A stretch of 64,000 bases of DNA from Tersicoccus sp. Bi-70 (GTDB lineage: Bacteria > Actinomycetota > Actinomycetes > Actinomycetales > Micrococcaceae). Of this stretch, positions 1 to 6,841 are shown piece by piece (the stretch's first letter is position 1; every line of letters begins with the position of its first letter). The translations under genes were made by a program, and so were the position numbers. The notes under the pieces were generated by a model. It ran no database searches and was not told the origin of the DNA. It saw only the letters and a list, made by a program, of their open reading frames with translations. Location: assembly GCF_001968825.1 (NCBI RefSeq), contig NZ_MIEU01000011.1, forward strand, positions 310,001-374,000, read 5' to 3'.

Positions 1-34
1 ATGCGGGACACGCTGGGGACATGTCCCGCGGGAC

Positions 35-57
35 GGCCAGGCGGGGGAGACCTGGCC
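35..57 (-). terminator. Candidate hairpin downstream of the persulfide dioxygenase operon
   Basis: GGCCAGG (35-41) and CCTGGCC (51-57) form a 7-bp stem with a 9-nt loop about 65 bases past the stop codon of the last operon gene. There is no U-tract, as is common in high-GC actinobacteria. Two overlapping short palindromes (GGGACATGTCCC at 16-27 and GTCCCGCGGGAC at 23-34) sit next to it; their role is unknown. Confidence 0.35.
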
Positions 58-120
58 GGCCGACTGGTCCACCGACCGCGGTCCGGCGGAAACCGGGCCG
101 CGGTCGGCGAGAGACTCGGC

Positions 121-1473
121 TCAGGCCGCCATCGGCAGGCCGGCGCCCGCGGCGTCACCGAAGGAGCCGTCGACGTGCACCGGGGTGCGGCCGGCGCGCT
201 CGAGCAGCGAGGAGGCCACCCCGGCGCGGTACCCGGAGCCGCAGTGGACCCACACGCGACCGGCGGGCACCTCGTCCATCCGGGAGACCAGCTCGTGCAG
301 CGGGATGTTGACCGCACCGTCGAGGTGCGACGCGGCGAACTCCTCGGTGCGTCGCACGTCCAGGATCGGCTCGTCGGCGGGGCGGTCCCGGAGCAGGCCG
401 GCCCAGTCGACCCGGTCGTAGGAGAGCACGGGCGTGCCCGGGGCGAGCTGCCGCGGGTCCTCGCCGACGGCAGCGTCGGGGGAGTCGATCCCGATCCGGG
501 ACAGGTCGCGGATCGCGTTCTCGACGTCGTCCTGGGAGCCGACGAGGGTCAGCTGCTGCTCGTACGGGAAGATCCAGCCGAGGAACGTGGTGAAGCTGCC
601 GCCGTTGCCGTACTCGAAGCTGATCGTGCCGGCCAGGTGGTCCGCGGCGTAGGCCACGCGCTGGCGCAGGTCGACGACCCACTCGCCGCGCTCCAGCCGG
701 GCGGTGAGCTCGTCCGTGGTCAGGGACTCGGGCACGCTCAGGTCCGCCTCGACGGGGCCGGCGCTGTTGGCCGGGCCCATGTGCACGTAGTAGCTCGGGT
801 ATGCCGTGAGGTTGGCGATCAGCTCGCGGACGAAGTGCGCCTCGTCGGCGTCGGTGTAGACGTGGTTGGCGGCGAACTGCTCGCCCAGGGTGGACTCGGA
901 GGCGCCGGTCGCGGGGCCGGAGGAGCAGAACGAGCCGAAGCCGTGCGTCGGGTACAGCGCGGCCTGGGCCGTCGCCTCCTTCGCCAGGCGCCGGGCGGAC
1001 GCGTACTGGTCGTGGGTCAGGCCCTCGGTGTGCTCGTGGCCGAGCAGATCGGTGCGGCCGACCGACCCGTAGAGCACACCGCCGCCGGAGAACACGGCCT
1101 CGTCCTGCCCGTGCGAGACGACGAACGAGAGGTGGTGGTGCGTGTGGCCGGGGGTCGCGACGGCCTTGACGGTCAGCTCGCCGACCTGCACGGTCTCGCC
1201 GTCGCTGATCGGCGTCCGGTCGAACGAGACGTCGTCGGCGGCGTTGACCAGGTAGGCCGCGCCGTGCTTCGTCGCGTAGATCAGGCCACCGGTCACGTAG
1301 TCGTTGTGGATGTGGGTCTCGGCCACGTGGGTGACGGTGACGCCGGCGGCCTCGGCGGCCTGCTCGACGCGGTCGATGTCGCGCTGGGCGTCGATGACGA
1401 GCGCGGTGGTGCCGTCGTGCACGAGGTAGCTGCGGTCGCCGAGCTGGGGGGTGTCGATGACGATGACGTCCAT
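121..1473 (-). CDS. cstB: MBL-fold persulfide dioxygenase with two rhodanese domains (CstB-like)
   Basis: This 450-residue protein likely oxidises protein- or thiol-bound persulfides and transfers sulfane sulfur. The N-terminal metallo-beta-lactamase domain (about 1-240) carries the metal-binding stretch THIHNDY at residues 53-59 and PGHTHHH further on. A first rhodanese fold (about 255-340) has no catalytic cysteine, so it is a pseudo-rhodanese. The C-terminal rhodanese (about 365-445) has the active loop HCGSGYR with Cys411. This three-part order matches Staphylococcus CstB. A strong AGGAGG lies upstream of the ATG. It is the last gene of a five-gene sulfur operon (3801 down to 121), 79 bases after trxA. 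The symbol is by architecture only. Confidence 0.85.
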   Translation of the reverse strand: MDVIVIDTPQLGDRSYLVHDGTTALVIDAQRDIDRVEQAAEAAGVTVTHVAETHIHNDYVTGGLIYATKHGAAYLVNAADDVSFDRTPISDGETVQVGELTVKAVATPGHTHHHLSFVVSHGQDEAVFSGGGVLYGSVGRTDLLGHEHTEGLTHDQYASARRLAKEATAQAALYPTHGFGSFCSSGPATGASESTLGEQFAANHVYTDADEAHFVRELIANLTAYPSYYVHMGPANSAGPVEADLSVPESLTTDELTARLERGEWVVDLRQRVAYAADHLAGTISFEYGNGGSFTTFLGWIFPYEQQLTLVGSQDDVENAIRDLSRIGIDSPDAAVGEDPRQLAPGTPVLSYDRVDWAGLLRDRPADEPILDVRRTEEFAASHLDGAVNIPLHELVSRMDEVPAGRVWVHCGSGYRAGVASSLLERAGRTPVHVDGSFGDAAGAGLPMAA

Positions 1474-1552
1474 GGTGATCCTCCTGGGGTGGTTCTCGGG
1501 TCGGTGGTGTGTCAGTGGGTGTGGGTGGAGCGCAGAGGTGGAGCGGCGCGGG

Positions 1553-1930
1553 TCAGGACGCGGTGGCGGCGGCCTGCTGCTCGGCCATGCGGGCCCGGAC
1601 GTCGTCCATGTCGAGGTCCTTGACCGCGCTGATGACCTTCTCGAGGCCGGCGGCGGGCAGCGCGCCGGGCTGGGAGAAGACGGGGATGCCGTCGCGGAAG
1701 GCCATCAGGGTCGGGATCGAGCTGATGCCGGCGGCGGCGGAGAGACGCTGCTCGGCCTCCGTGTCGACCTTCGTGAAGACCACGTCGGTGTGCTTCTCGG
1801 CGGCGGCCGCGTAGGTCGGGGCGAACTGACGGCACGGGCCGCACCAGGAGGCCCAGAAGTCCACGAGGACGACGTCGTTGGTCTCGATGGTGTCGGCGAA
1901 CTGCTGTTCGGTGATGTCGATGACGGCCAT
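1553..1930 (-). CDS. trxA: Thioredoxin
   Basis: A 125-residue cytosolic thioredoxin with the redox motif WCGPC (Cys30, Cys33) and the cis-proline stretch SSIPTLM. The C-terminus extends about 15 residues past the usual thioredoxin fold, rich in Ala, Gln and acidic residues. The open frame runs much further upstream, but the ATG at 1930 is preceded by AAGGAG at good spacing and the family begins here, so the longer reading is rejected. Its position between the TauE-like exporter and the CstB-like enzyme suggests it reduces rhodanese or protein persulfides in this operon rather than being the general thioredoxin; that role is inferred. Confidence 0.9.
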   Translation of the reverse strand: MAVIDITEQQFADTIETNDVVLVDFWASWCGPCRQFAPTYAAAAEKHTDVVFTKVDTEAEQRLSAAAGISSIPTLMAFRDGIPVFSQPGALPAAGLEKVISAVKDLDMDDVRARMAEQQAAATAS

Positions 1931-1977
1931 GGTGGGAACTCCTTCGGGGGAGAGGGGACGAGGGGGGAGGGAGGGAA

Positions 1978-2838
1978 TCAGGCGGTGGCGGTGCGCCGCA
2001 GCGGGCACCGGGGAACGGTGAACCAGCAGGCCACCGCGCCGAGAGCGAGGGCCGCGGCCACACCGCCGACGGCGATGCCGGTGGCACCGGGCAGGTTCTG
2101 CGCCAGGACGATGACGCCCATGGCGAGGACGAAGACGCCGAACCAGCGGCGGAGCGCGGGCGCCGGGATCCGGTCGACCAGGCGGGCACCGACGAGGCTG
2201 CCGGCGATCGCCACGAGCGTCACCGCGCCCACCAGCGGCCAGTTCAGGGCCGTGCTGGAGGTCAGGTGACCGGCCAGCCCGGCCGCGGAGTTGACGGTGA
2301 TGACGAGCAGGGACGTGCCGACGGCCTGCGGCATCGACAGCCCGGCCAGCAGGGTCAGCGCCGGCACGATCATGAAGCCGCCACCCGCACCCACCAGCCC
2401 GGTGAGCATGCCGACGCCGAGCCCGACTGCGAGGACGAGCGGCACGCGCCGCCGCACCGGATCCGCCGCGTTGCCTGACCCGCGGCGCCCTCGGATCATC
2501 GCGATCGACGTCACGAGCATCATCAGGGCGAAGAGGATCATCAGCACGGTGCCCGGGATGAGCCGGCCGATCAGCCCGCCACCGAAGGCGCCGAGCACGC
2601 CGGCGGCACCGAAGATCAGGCCGGTGCGCCAGGCGACCCGGCCGGCCCGGGCGTGGGCGATGACACTGACCGCGGAGGTCGTGCCGACCACCACGAGCGA
2701 GGCGGTGATCGCCTGCGCAGGAGCGAAACCGGCGACCCACGTCAGCACCGGGATGGTGAGGATGGATCCGCCCCCGCCGAGCAGACCGAGCAGGAGCCCG
2801 ATCAGCACGGAGAAGAGGAGCGTGAGGGTGAGGGTCAT
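1978..2838 (-). CDS. TSUP-family sulfite/anion exporter (TauE/SafE-like)
   Basis: A 286-residue integral membrane protein with about eight hydrophobic segments in two similar halves. Each half starts with a glycine-rich loop (LLGGGGSILTIPVL near residue 20; LVGAGGGFMIVPAL near residue 150), typical of the TSUP/TauE-SafE family. Members export sulfite, sulfoacetate or other sulfur anions. In Staphylococcus cst loci a TauE protein accompanies CstR, CstA and CstB, so export of sulfite or thiosulfate formed by persulfide oxidation is a reasonable inference. GAAGGA precedes the ATG; neighbours lie 40 and 47 bases away on the same strand. Confidence 0.88.
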   Translation of the reverse strand: MTLTLTLLFSVLIGLLLGLLGGGGSILTIPVLTWVAGFAPAQAITASLVVVGTTSAVSVIAHARAGRVAWRTGLIFGAAGVLGAFGGGLIGRLIPGTVLMILFALMMLVTSIAMIRGRRGSGNAADPVRRRVPLVLAVGLGVGMLTGLVGAGGGFMIVPALTLLAGLSMPQAVGTSLLVITVNSAAGLAGHLTSSTALNWPLVGAVTLVAIAGSLVGARLVDRIPAPALRRWFGVFVLAMGVIVLAQNLPGATGIAVGGVAAALALGAVACWFTVPRCPLRRTATA

Positions 2839-2878
2839 CGGTGGCGTCCTTCGCAGGTCGGGTGCGTGGGCGGGTGGC

Positions 2879-3175
2879 TCAGGCGGTGGGCAGGCCGGCG
2901 CGCTGCCAGGCGACCATGCCGCCGGCCATCGTGTCGGCCGCGAAGCCGGCCTGGTTCAGGGCATCCGCGACGTGAGCGCTGCGATTGCCGCTGCGGCAGA
3001 CCACGATCACGGGCCGGGTGCGGTCCAGTTCGCCCAGCCGGTCGCCCAGGGTGCCCATCGGGATGTGCAGGGCGCCGGGGATCATGCCGGCGCGCACCTC
3101 GACGTCCTCGCGGACGTCGAGGACCTGCTCGTTCGAACGACGCCGATCGGCGTCGGCCACGGTGATCTCGGACAT
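2879..3175 (-). CDS. Single-domain rhodanese sulfurtransferase
   Basis: A 98-residue rhodanese domain with the active-site loop CRSGNRS (Cys60) after a hydrophobic strand, and the conserved GALHIPMG stretch. It likely moves sulfane sulfur between thiols within the operon. The reading frame is open far upstream, but the ATG at 3175 has GAGGAG about 9 bases before it and gives a full-length domain without extension. It lies 38 bases after the membrane rhodanese gene and 40 bases before the TSUP exporter, so co-transcription is very likely. Confidence 0.9.
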   Translation of the reverse strand: MSEITVADADRRRSNEQVLDVREDVEVRAGMIPGALHIPMGTLGDRLGELDRTRPVIVVCRSGNRSAHVADALNQAGFAADTMAGGMVAWQRAGLPTA

Positions 3176-3213
3176 GGTGTCGTCTCCTCGACGTGTCAGG
3201 GGGTGGGGGTGAC

Positions 3214-3801
3214 TCAGGCGGTGGGGCGGGGCAGCTGACCGATCGCGGACGCGGCGGTCGGCTCCTCGGCGGTGCGGTTCCAGGGCATCTTCGCCAGCGC
3301 CTGCCCCATGGCGCAGGTGTTCGAGGCGGCGGAGAACGCGAGGCCGCCACCGATCACGCCGGCGACGGCGCGCAGCTTCGGCGAGACGAAGCGCCCGCCG
3401 AGGATGCTGGCGAGCACGAGCGAGCCGGCGGCCATCCGCACCTGGCGCTCCATGGCCCAGGTGCCGGCGCCACGGACGACGTCGCCGCCGGCCGCCGCGT
3501 AGCCCGGCGCGCCACCGGTGAGCACGTACGCCGTGTCGATGCCGGCGCCGGCGAGCTTCACGCGGGCCTGCTCGGCGCGGACGCCGGACTGGCAGACGAG
3601 CACGACGCGCTCGCCGAGGCGGGAGGCCAGCTCGGCGGTGTGCTCGGCGAGCAGCGGCAGCGGCACGTTGTAGGAGCCGCTGATGTGCAGGGTCTCGAAC
3701 TCGGCGGCGGACCGCACGTCGAGGATCAGGAGGTCGTCGTGTCGATCGATCCACCCGCGCACGGTGGTGGGCTCGACGGTGGTGATGGTGGGGGTCGTCA
3801 T
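3214..3801 (-). CDS. Rhodanese with C-terminal DUF2892 membrane domain (YgaP-like)
   Basis: This 195-residue protein has an N-terminal rhodanese domain with active loop CQSGVRAE (Cys70) and a C-terminal pair of hydrophobic segments (about 127-180) ending in the DUF2892 signature CAMGQALAKMPWNR. The same order is seen in E. coli YgaP, a membrane-bound sulfurtransferase. It is the first gene of the sulfur operon, starting 132 bases from the divergent CsoR/CstR-type gene. AGAGGACCTC precedes the ATG at 3801. Two operator-like palindromes lie just upstream, so its promoter is probably repressed by that regulator and released by reactive sulfur. Confidence 0.88.
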   Translation of the reverse strand: MTTPTITTVEPTTVRGWIDRHDDLLILDVRSAAEFETLHISGSYNVPLPLLAEHTAELASRLGERVVLVCQSGVRAEQARVKLAGAGIDTAYVLTGGAPGYAAAGGDVVRGAGTWAMERQVRMAAGSLVLASILGGRFVSPKLRAVAGVIGGGLAFSAASNTCAMGQALAKMPWNRTAEEPTAASAIGQLPRPTA

Positions 3802-3839
3802 GAGGTCCTCTCGACGGGTTCTCGATGGGGTGTGACACC

Positions 3840-3869
3840 AGCATGACAGATACCCCCAGGGGTATGTAA
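3840..3869 (-). promoter_or_regulatory. Candidate promoter of the sulfur operon
   Basis: On the minus strand a -35-like TTACAT (3864-3869) is separated by 18 bases from a -10-like CATGCT (3840-3845). The upstream operator (3850-3865) falls inside the spacer, as expected for a repressed promoter. Assigned by eye; both hexamers are imperfect. Confidence 0.4.
3850..3865. promoter_or_regulatory. CsoR/CstR-type operator 1
   Basis: A perfect inverted repeat ATACCCC-CA-GGGGTAT in the 132-base divergent promoter region. A/T-flanked C-run/G-run dyads of this form are the known binding sites of the CsoR/RcnR/CstR repressor family. The next gene on the right encodes such a repressor. Confidence 0.8.
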
Positions 3870-3870
3870 G

Positions 3871-3886
3871 ACACCCCCCGGGGTAT
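3871..3886. promoter_or_regulatory. CsoR/CstR-type operator 2
   Basis: ACACCCC-CC-GGGGTAT differs from operator 1 by one base in the left arm. Its centre is exactly 21 bases, two helical turns, from operator 1. It abuts a TACGAT -10 (3886-3891) for the rightward regulator gene, which suggests autoregulation. Confidence 0.75.
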
Positions 3887-3933
3887 ACGATGGAGAACTC
3901 TTCCGCAACTCGGACACGCCACAGGAGGCACCC

Positions 3934-4191
3934 GTGCAGCTCGACACCGAGGAACTGACCCCCGTCATCAACCGCCTGAAGCGCGCCCAGGGGCAGCTGG
4001 CCGGCGTCGTGCGCATGCTCCAGGAGGGGCAGGACTGCAAGGACGTCGTCACGCAGCTCTCCGCGGTCTCCAAGGCGCTGGACCGGGCCGGCTTCGCGAT
4101 CATCGCGAGCGGCCTGCAGCAGTGCCTGAGCAACCCCGACGAGTCGCTCGACACCAAGGACCTCGAGAAGCTGTTCCTCTCCCTCGCCTGA
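3934..4191 (+). CDS. cstR: CsoR/CstR-family persulfide- or metal-sensing repressor
   Basis: An 85-residue all-helical regulator of the CsoR/RcnR family, beginning with the typical stretch INRLKRAQGQLAGV. Only two cysteines are present, Cys35 and Cys64, matching the pair conserved in the family. The histidine that completes the copper site of CsoR is absent (Gly60-Leu61-Gln62-Gln63 precede Cys64). Two cysteines without the histidine are characteristic of CstR, which senses per- and polysulfides by forming a sulfur bridge. Context agrees: the divergent operon encodes persulfide-handling enzymes, and matching operators lie between them. The symbol is inferred from residues and context. Confidence 0.85.
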   Translation: MQLDTEELTPVINRLKRAQGQLAGVVRMLQEGQDCKDVVTQLSAVSKALDRAGFAIIASGLQQCLSNPDESLDTKDLEKLFLSLA

Positions 4192-4240
4192 GCAGCGGGC
4201 AGGCGAGGACGATCGCTGCGACCGGGAACGAGGAGTGCGT

Positions 4241-4597
4241 ATGACCGCGAACCGACCGGCAGGACTGCTGCTGCACGTGTTCGGCGGCGACCCGGCGGCC
4301 GTGACCGCGGGTGTCCGCGTGGCGCTGAACGCCCGGCGGGACCTACGAGACGACGCCGTCATCGAGCTCGTCGTCCAGGGCGGGGCGGTCCGGGGCCTGC
4401 TCGCGGACAGCGAGCCCGCGGCGTCGCTCGCCCCCCTCGACGACGATGCCGGCATCACCGTGCTGGCCTGCGAGAACAGCATGCGCTCGGCCGACCTGGA
4501 TGCCGCACGGCTGCGCGACGGCGTCGAGACCGTTCCTGCCGCGGTGGGACACCTCGCCCGTCGGCAGTGGGACGGCTGGGCGTACGTGCGCCTCTGA
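4241..4597 (+). CDS. DsrE-family protein
   Basis: A 118-residue protein resembling the DsrE/DsrF-like family of small sulfur-carrier proteins: an alternating beta-alpha pattern, a strand ending in a single cysteine (VLACENSM, Cys77) and the typical family ending RRQWDGWAYVRL. It begins 49 bases after the CstR-like gene, probably in the same transcript. The ATG at 4241 is chosen over a GTG six bases upstream because AGGAG lies 5 bases before it. A role in binding or relaying sulfane sulfur is inferred from family and neighbours. It is not part of the characterised staphylococcal cst set. Confidence 0.75.
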   Translation: MTANRPAGLLLHVFGGDPAAVTAGVRVALNARRDLRDDAVIELVVQGGAVRGLLADSEPAASLAPLDDDAGITVLACENSMRSADLDAARLRDGVETVPAAVGHLARRQWDGWAYVRL

Positions 4598-4650
4598 GCC
4601 GGCACCACCAGCGGGCGCACCGCACGGTCGACGGGCGGCGCAGGTCCGGA

Positions 4651-5019
4651 CTACGTCAGGCGGCGGTCCAGGATGTCGAGGAACTCATCGGCCCGCTCCA
4701 CCTGGCGGGCCAGCTTGGCGCGCCGGTCGCGGGCGTCCTGCTGCAGCGCGTCGAGCTCGGCGCGAGCGCGCGCCCGGTCCTCGTCGGCTCCGTCGCCCTC
4801 GACCACGTCGAGCAGGTCCAGGAGCCGCCCCATCTCCGCGGTCGAGTAGTCGAGCGCCTTCATCCGCCGGATCGTCATGAGCCGACGCAGATCCTCGTCG
4901 GTGTAGACGCGGAAGCCCCCCTCGGTGCGACCGGACGGCGGCAGCAGGCCGATCGCCTCGTAGTGGCGCAGCGTGCGCGAGGACAACCCTGACCGCTCGG
5001 CCATCTCACCGATGTGCAT
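4651..5019 (-). CDS. MerR-family transcriptional regulator
   Basis: A 122-residue MerR-type regulator. The N-terminal winged helix shows IGEMAERSGLSSRTLRHYE and GFRVYTDEDLRRL, followed by a long coiled-coil helix (about 75-120). No cysteine cluster for metal binding is present, so the inducer is not a soft metal bound in the classical way. It is divergent from the SulP transporter gene and about 70 bases from an 11-1-11 dyad that is the likely operator. Regulation of the transporter and of itself is inferred. Confidence 0.85.
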   Translation of the reverse strand: MHIGEMAERSGLSSRTLRHYEAIGLLPPSGRTEGGFRVYTDEDLRRLMTIRRMKALDYSTAEMGRLLDLLDVVEGDGADEDRARARAELDALQQDARDRRAKLARQVERADEFLDILDRRLT

Positions 5020-5077
5020 CGTCGCCCCTCCGTCCGCGTCGCAGGCCCGTGACGTCGGTCACCGTGGGCCGTGATGG

Positions 5078-5108
5078 TTGCGCATCAACCTTAACCAATG
5101 GTTAGGGT
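5078..5108 (+). promoter_or_regulatory. Candidate MerR-type promoter of the SulP gene
   Basis: TTGCGC (5078-5083) and TAGGGT (5103-5108) are spaced by 19 bases. Overlong spacers of 19-20 bases are the hallmark of promoters activated by MerR-family proteins. Assigned by eye; the -35 is weak. Confidence 0.45.
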
Positions 5109-5109
5109 T
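5087..5109. promoter_or_regulatory. Inverted repeat, probable MerR operator
   Basis: AACCTTAACCA-A-TGGTTAGGGTT: 11-base arms around a single base, with one mismatch. It lies in the divergent MerR/SulP intergenic region and overlaps the long-spacer promoter candidate. Confidence 0.6.
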
Positions 5110-5237
5110 GAGATGAACCTTCACGCGTGGTCAAGGTTTCCGATCCCTCGTGCGCGCTCGTCACCGGCAGCGTCGACACCGGGCTCACCGGCACCGCGCG
5201 CCCCGCTCAGCACCGCTCATTCCCCTCGGAGTCGCCC

Positions 5238-6764
5238 ATGTCCTCCCGCCCGGCCCGCTTCGGCACCACCGCCCTCACGCCCGAGCAGCGGGGTTCCCTG
5301 CGCGTCGCGCTGCGGAGCCCTCGACTGCTGCGCACCGAGCTCCTCGCCGGGCTCGTCGTGGCCCTCGCCCTGATCCCGGAGGCCATCGCCTTCTCCGTCA
5401 TCGCCGGGGTCGATCCGCGGGTCGGCCTGTTCGCCGCCTTCACCATGGCGGTCACGACCGCCGTCCTCGGTGGGCGTCCCGCCATGATCTCCGCCGCCAC
5501 CGGCGCCGTCGCCCTGGTCGTGGCGCCGTTGATGGCCTCGCACGGGGTGGACTACCTCATCGCCGCCGTCATCCTCGCGGGCCTGATGCAGGTCATGCTG
5601 GGGCTGGTGGGGGTCGCCCGGCTGATGCGCTTCGTGCCCCGCTCCGTGATGGTGGGCTTCGTCAACGCCCTGGCCATCCTGATCTTCCTCTCGCAGGTCC
5701 CGGAGCTCATCGGCGTGCCCTGGGCGGTGTACCCGCTCACCGCCCTCGGACTGGTGATCGTCTTCCTGCTGCCCCGACTGACCACCGCGGTCCCGGCGCC
5801 GCTGGTGGCCATCGTCGTCGTCACCGCCGTCGTGCTGGTGCTCGGCGTGGCGGTCCCGTCCGTGGGCGACAAGGGCCAGCTCCCCGATTCCCTGCCCGCG
5901 TTCCTCGTCCCGCAGGTCCCCTTCACCGTCGAGACCCTCCGGATCATCGCGCCGTTCTCGCTGACGATGGCGCTCGTCGGACTGCTGGAATCGCTGATGA
6001 CGGCCAAGCTCGTGGACGACATCACCGACACCCGCTCGAACAAGACCCGCGAGTCGTGGGCGCAGGGCGTCGCCAACGTCGTCACCGGCTTCTTCGGCGG
6101 CATGGGCGGCTGCGCCATGATCGGCCAGACGATGATCAACGTCCGTGCCTCCGGCGCCCGCACACGCCTGTCCACCTTCGCCGCCGGGGTGTTCCTGCTG
6201 ATCCTCGTGGTGGGCCTCGGCGACGTCGTCGGACGGATCCCCATGGCCGCACTGGTGGCCGTGATGATCTTCGTGTCCTGGGCGACGTTCGACTGGCACT
6301 CCGTCCGCCCCCGCACGCTCCGGCGGATGCCGGTGGCCGAGACCCTGGTGATGCTTGCGACCGTGGTGGTGACGGTGGCCTCGCACAACCTGGCGCTCGG
6401 CGTCATGGTGGGCGTGGTCGTGGCGATGGTCGCGTTCGCTCGCCGGGTGGCGCACCTGGTGACCGTGGATCGGGTCGTGGAGCAGCGCGACGGCGAGCAG
6501 ACCGCCGTCTACAGCGTGCACGGCGAGCTGTTCTTCGCCTCGTCCAACGACCTGTACACGTCGTTCCGGTACGCCGAGGATCCGCACCGGGTGGAGATCG
6601 ACTTCTCCGACTCCCACCTGTGGGACGCCTCCACCGTCGCGGCCGTGGATTCCATCACCGACAAGTACGCCCAGCGCGGCGTCCAGGTGCGCGTGGTGGG
6701 ACTGAATGCGGTCAGCAGCCGGTTCCGCGACCGCGTCAGTGGCGCTCTCGACGCGAGCCACTGA
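5238..6764 (+). CDS. SulP-family inorganic anion transporter with STAS domain
   Basis: A 508-residue membrane transporter of the SLC26/SulP family. About eleven hydrophobic segments fill residues 30-410, including the conserved early stretch ALALIPEAIAFSVIAGVDP. A C-terminal STAS domain (about 415-500) contains FSDSHLWDASTVAAVD. Members carry sulfate, bicarbonate or related anions into the cell; the sequence does not decide the substrate. The ATG at 5238 has GGAG 6 bases upstream and gives a normal N-terminus; an earlier in-frame GTG at 5127 lacks a ribosome site. Position beside the persulfide operon makes sulfate or sulfite plausible, but MerR-linked SulP genes also occur elsewhere. Confidence 0.85.
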   Translation: MSSRPARFGTTALTPEQRGSLRVALRSPRLLRTELLAGLVVALALIPEAIAFSVIAGVDPRVGLFAAFTMAVTTAVLGGRPAMISAATGAVALVVAPLMASHGVDYLIAAVILAGLMQVMLGLVGVARLMRFVPRSVMVGFVNALAILIFLSQVPELIGVPWAVYPLTALGLVIVFLLPRLTTAVPAPLVAIVVVTAVVLVLGVAVPSVGDKGQLPDSLPAFLVPQVPFTVETLRIIAPFSLTMALVGLLESLMTAKLVDDITDTRSNKTRESWAQGVANVVTGFFGGMGGCAMIGQTMINVRASGARTRLSTFAAGVFLLILVVGLGDVVGRIPMAALVAVMIFVSWATFDWHSVRPRTLRRMPVAETLVMLATVVVTVASHNLALGVMVGVVVAMVAFARRVAHLVTVDRVVEQRDGEQTAVYSVHGELFFASSNDLYTSFRYAEDPHRVEIDFSDSHLWDASTVAAVDSITDKYAQRGVQVRVVGLNAVSSRFRDRVSGALDASH

Positions 6765-6786
6765 CGCGGATGACTCCGCTTGAGAA

Positions 6787-6828
6787 CACGAGGAAGGCCC
6801 CCGGCAGCTGCCGGGGGCCTTCCTCGTG
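6787..6828. terminator. Bidirectional terminator, perfect 42-bp palindrome
   Basis: Two 21-base arms are exact reverse complements meeting at 6807/6808 (CAG|CTG), with no unpaired base in 42. It lies 22 bases after the SulP stop and 13 bases after the stop of the convergent dehydrogenase gene. It probably terminates both transcripts; there is no strong U-tract. Confidence 0.85.
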
Positions 6829-6841
6829 AACGGGGTGGAAC

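Noticed and set aside
1-1623. 540-codon plus-strand frame opposite the sulfur operon
   Set aside because: Antisense shadow of the CstB-like gene; composition is Gly/Arg/Val-rich with no domain, as expected for GC-rich opposite strands.
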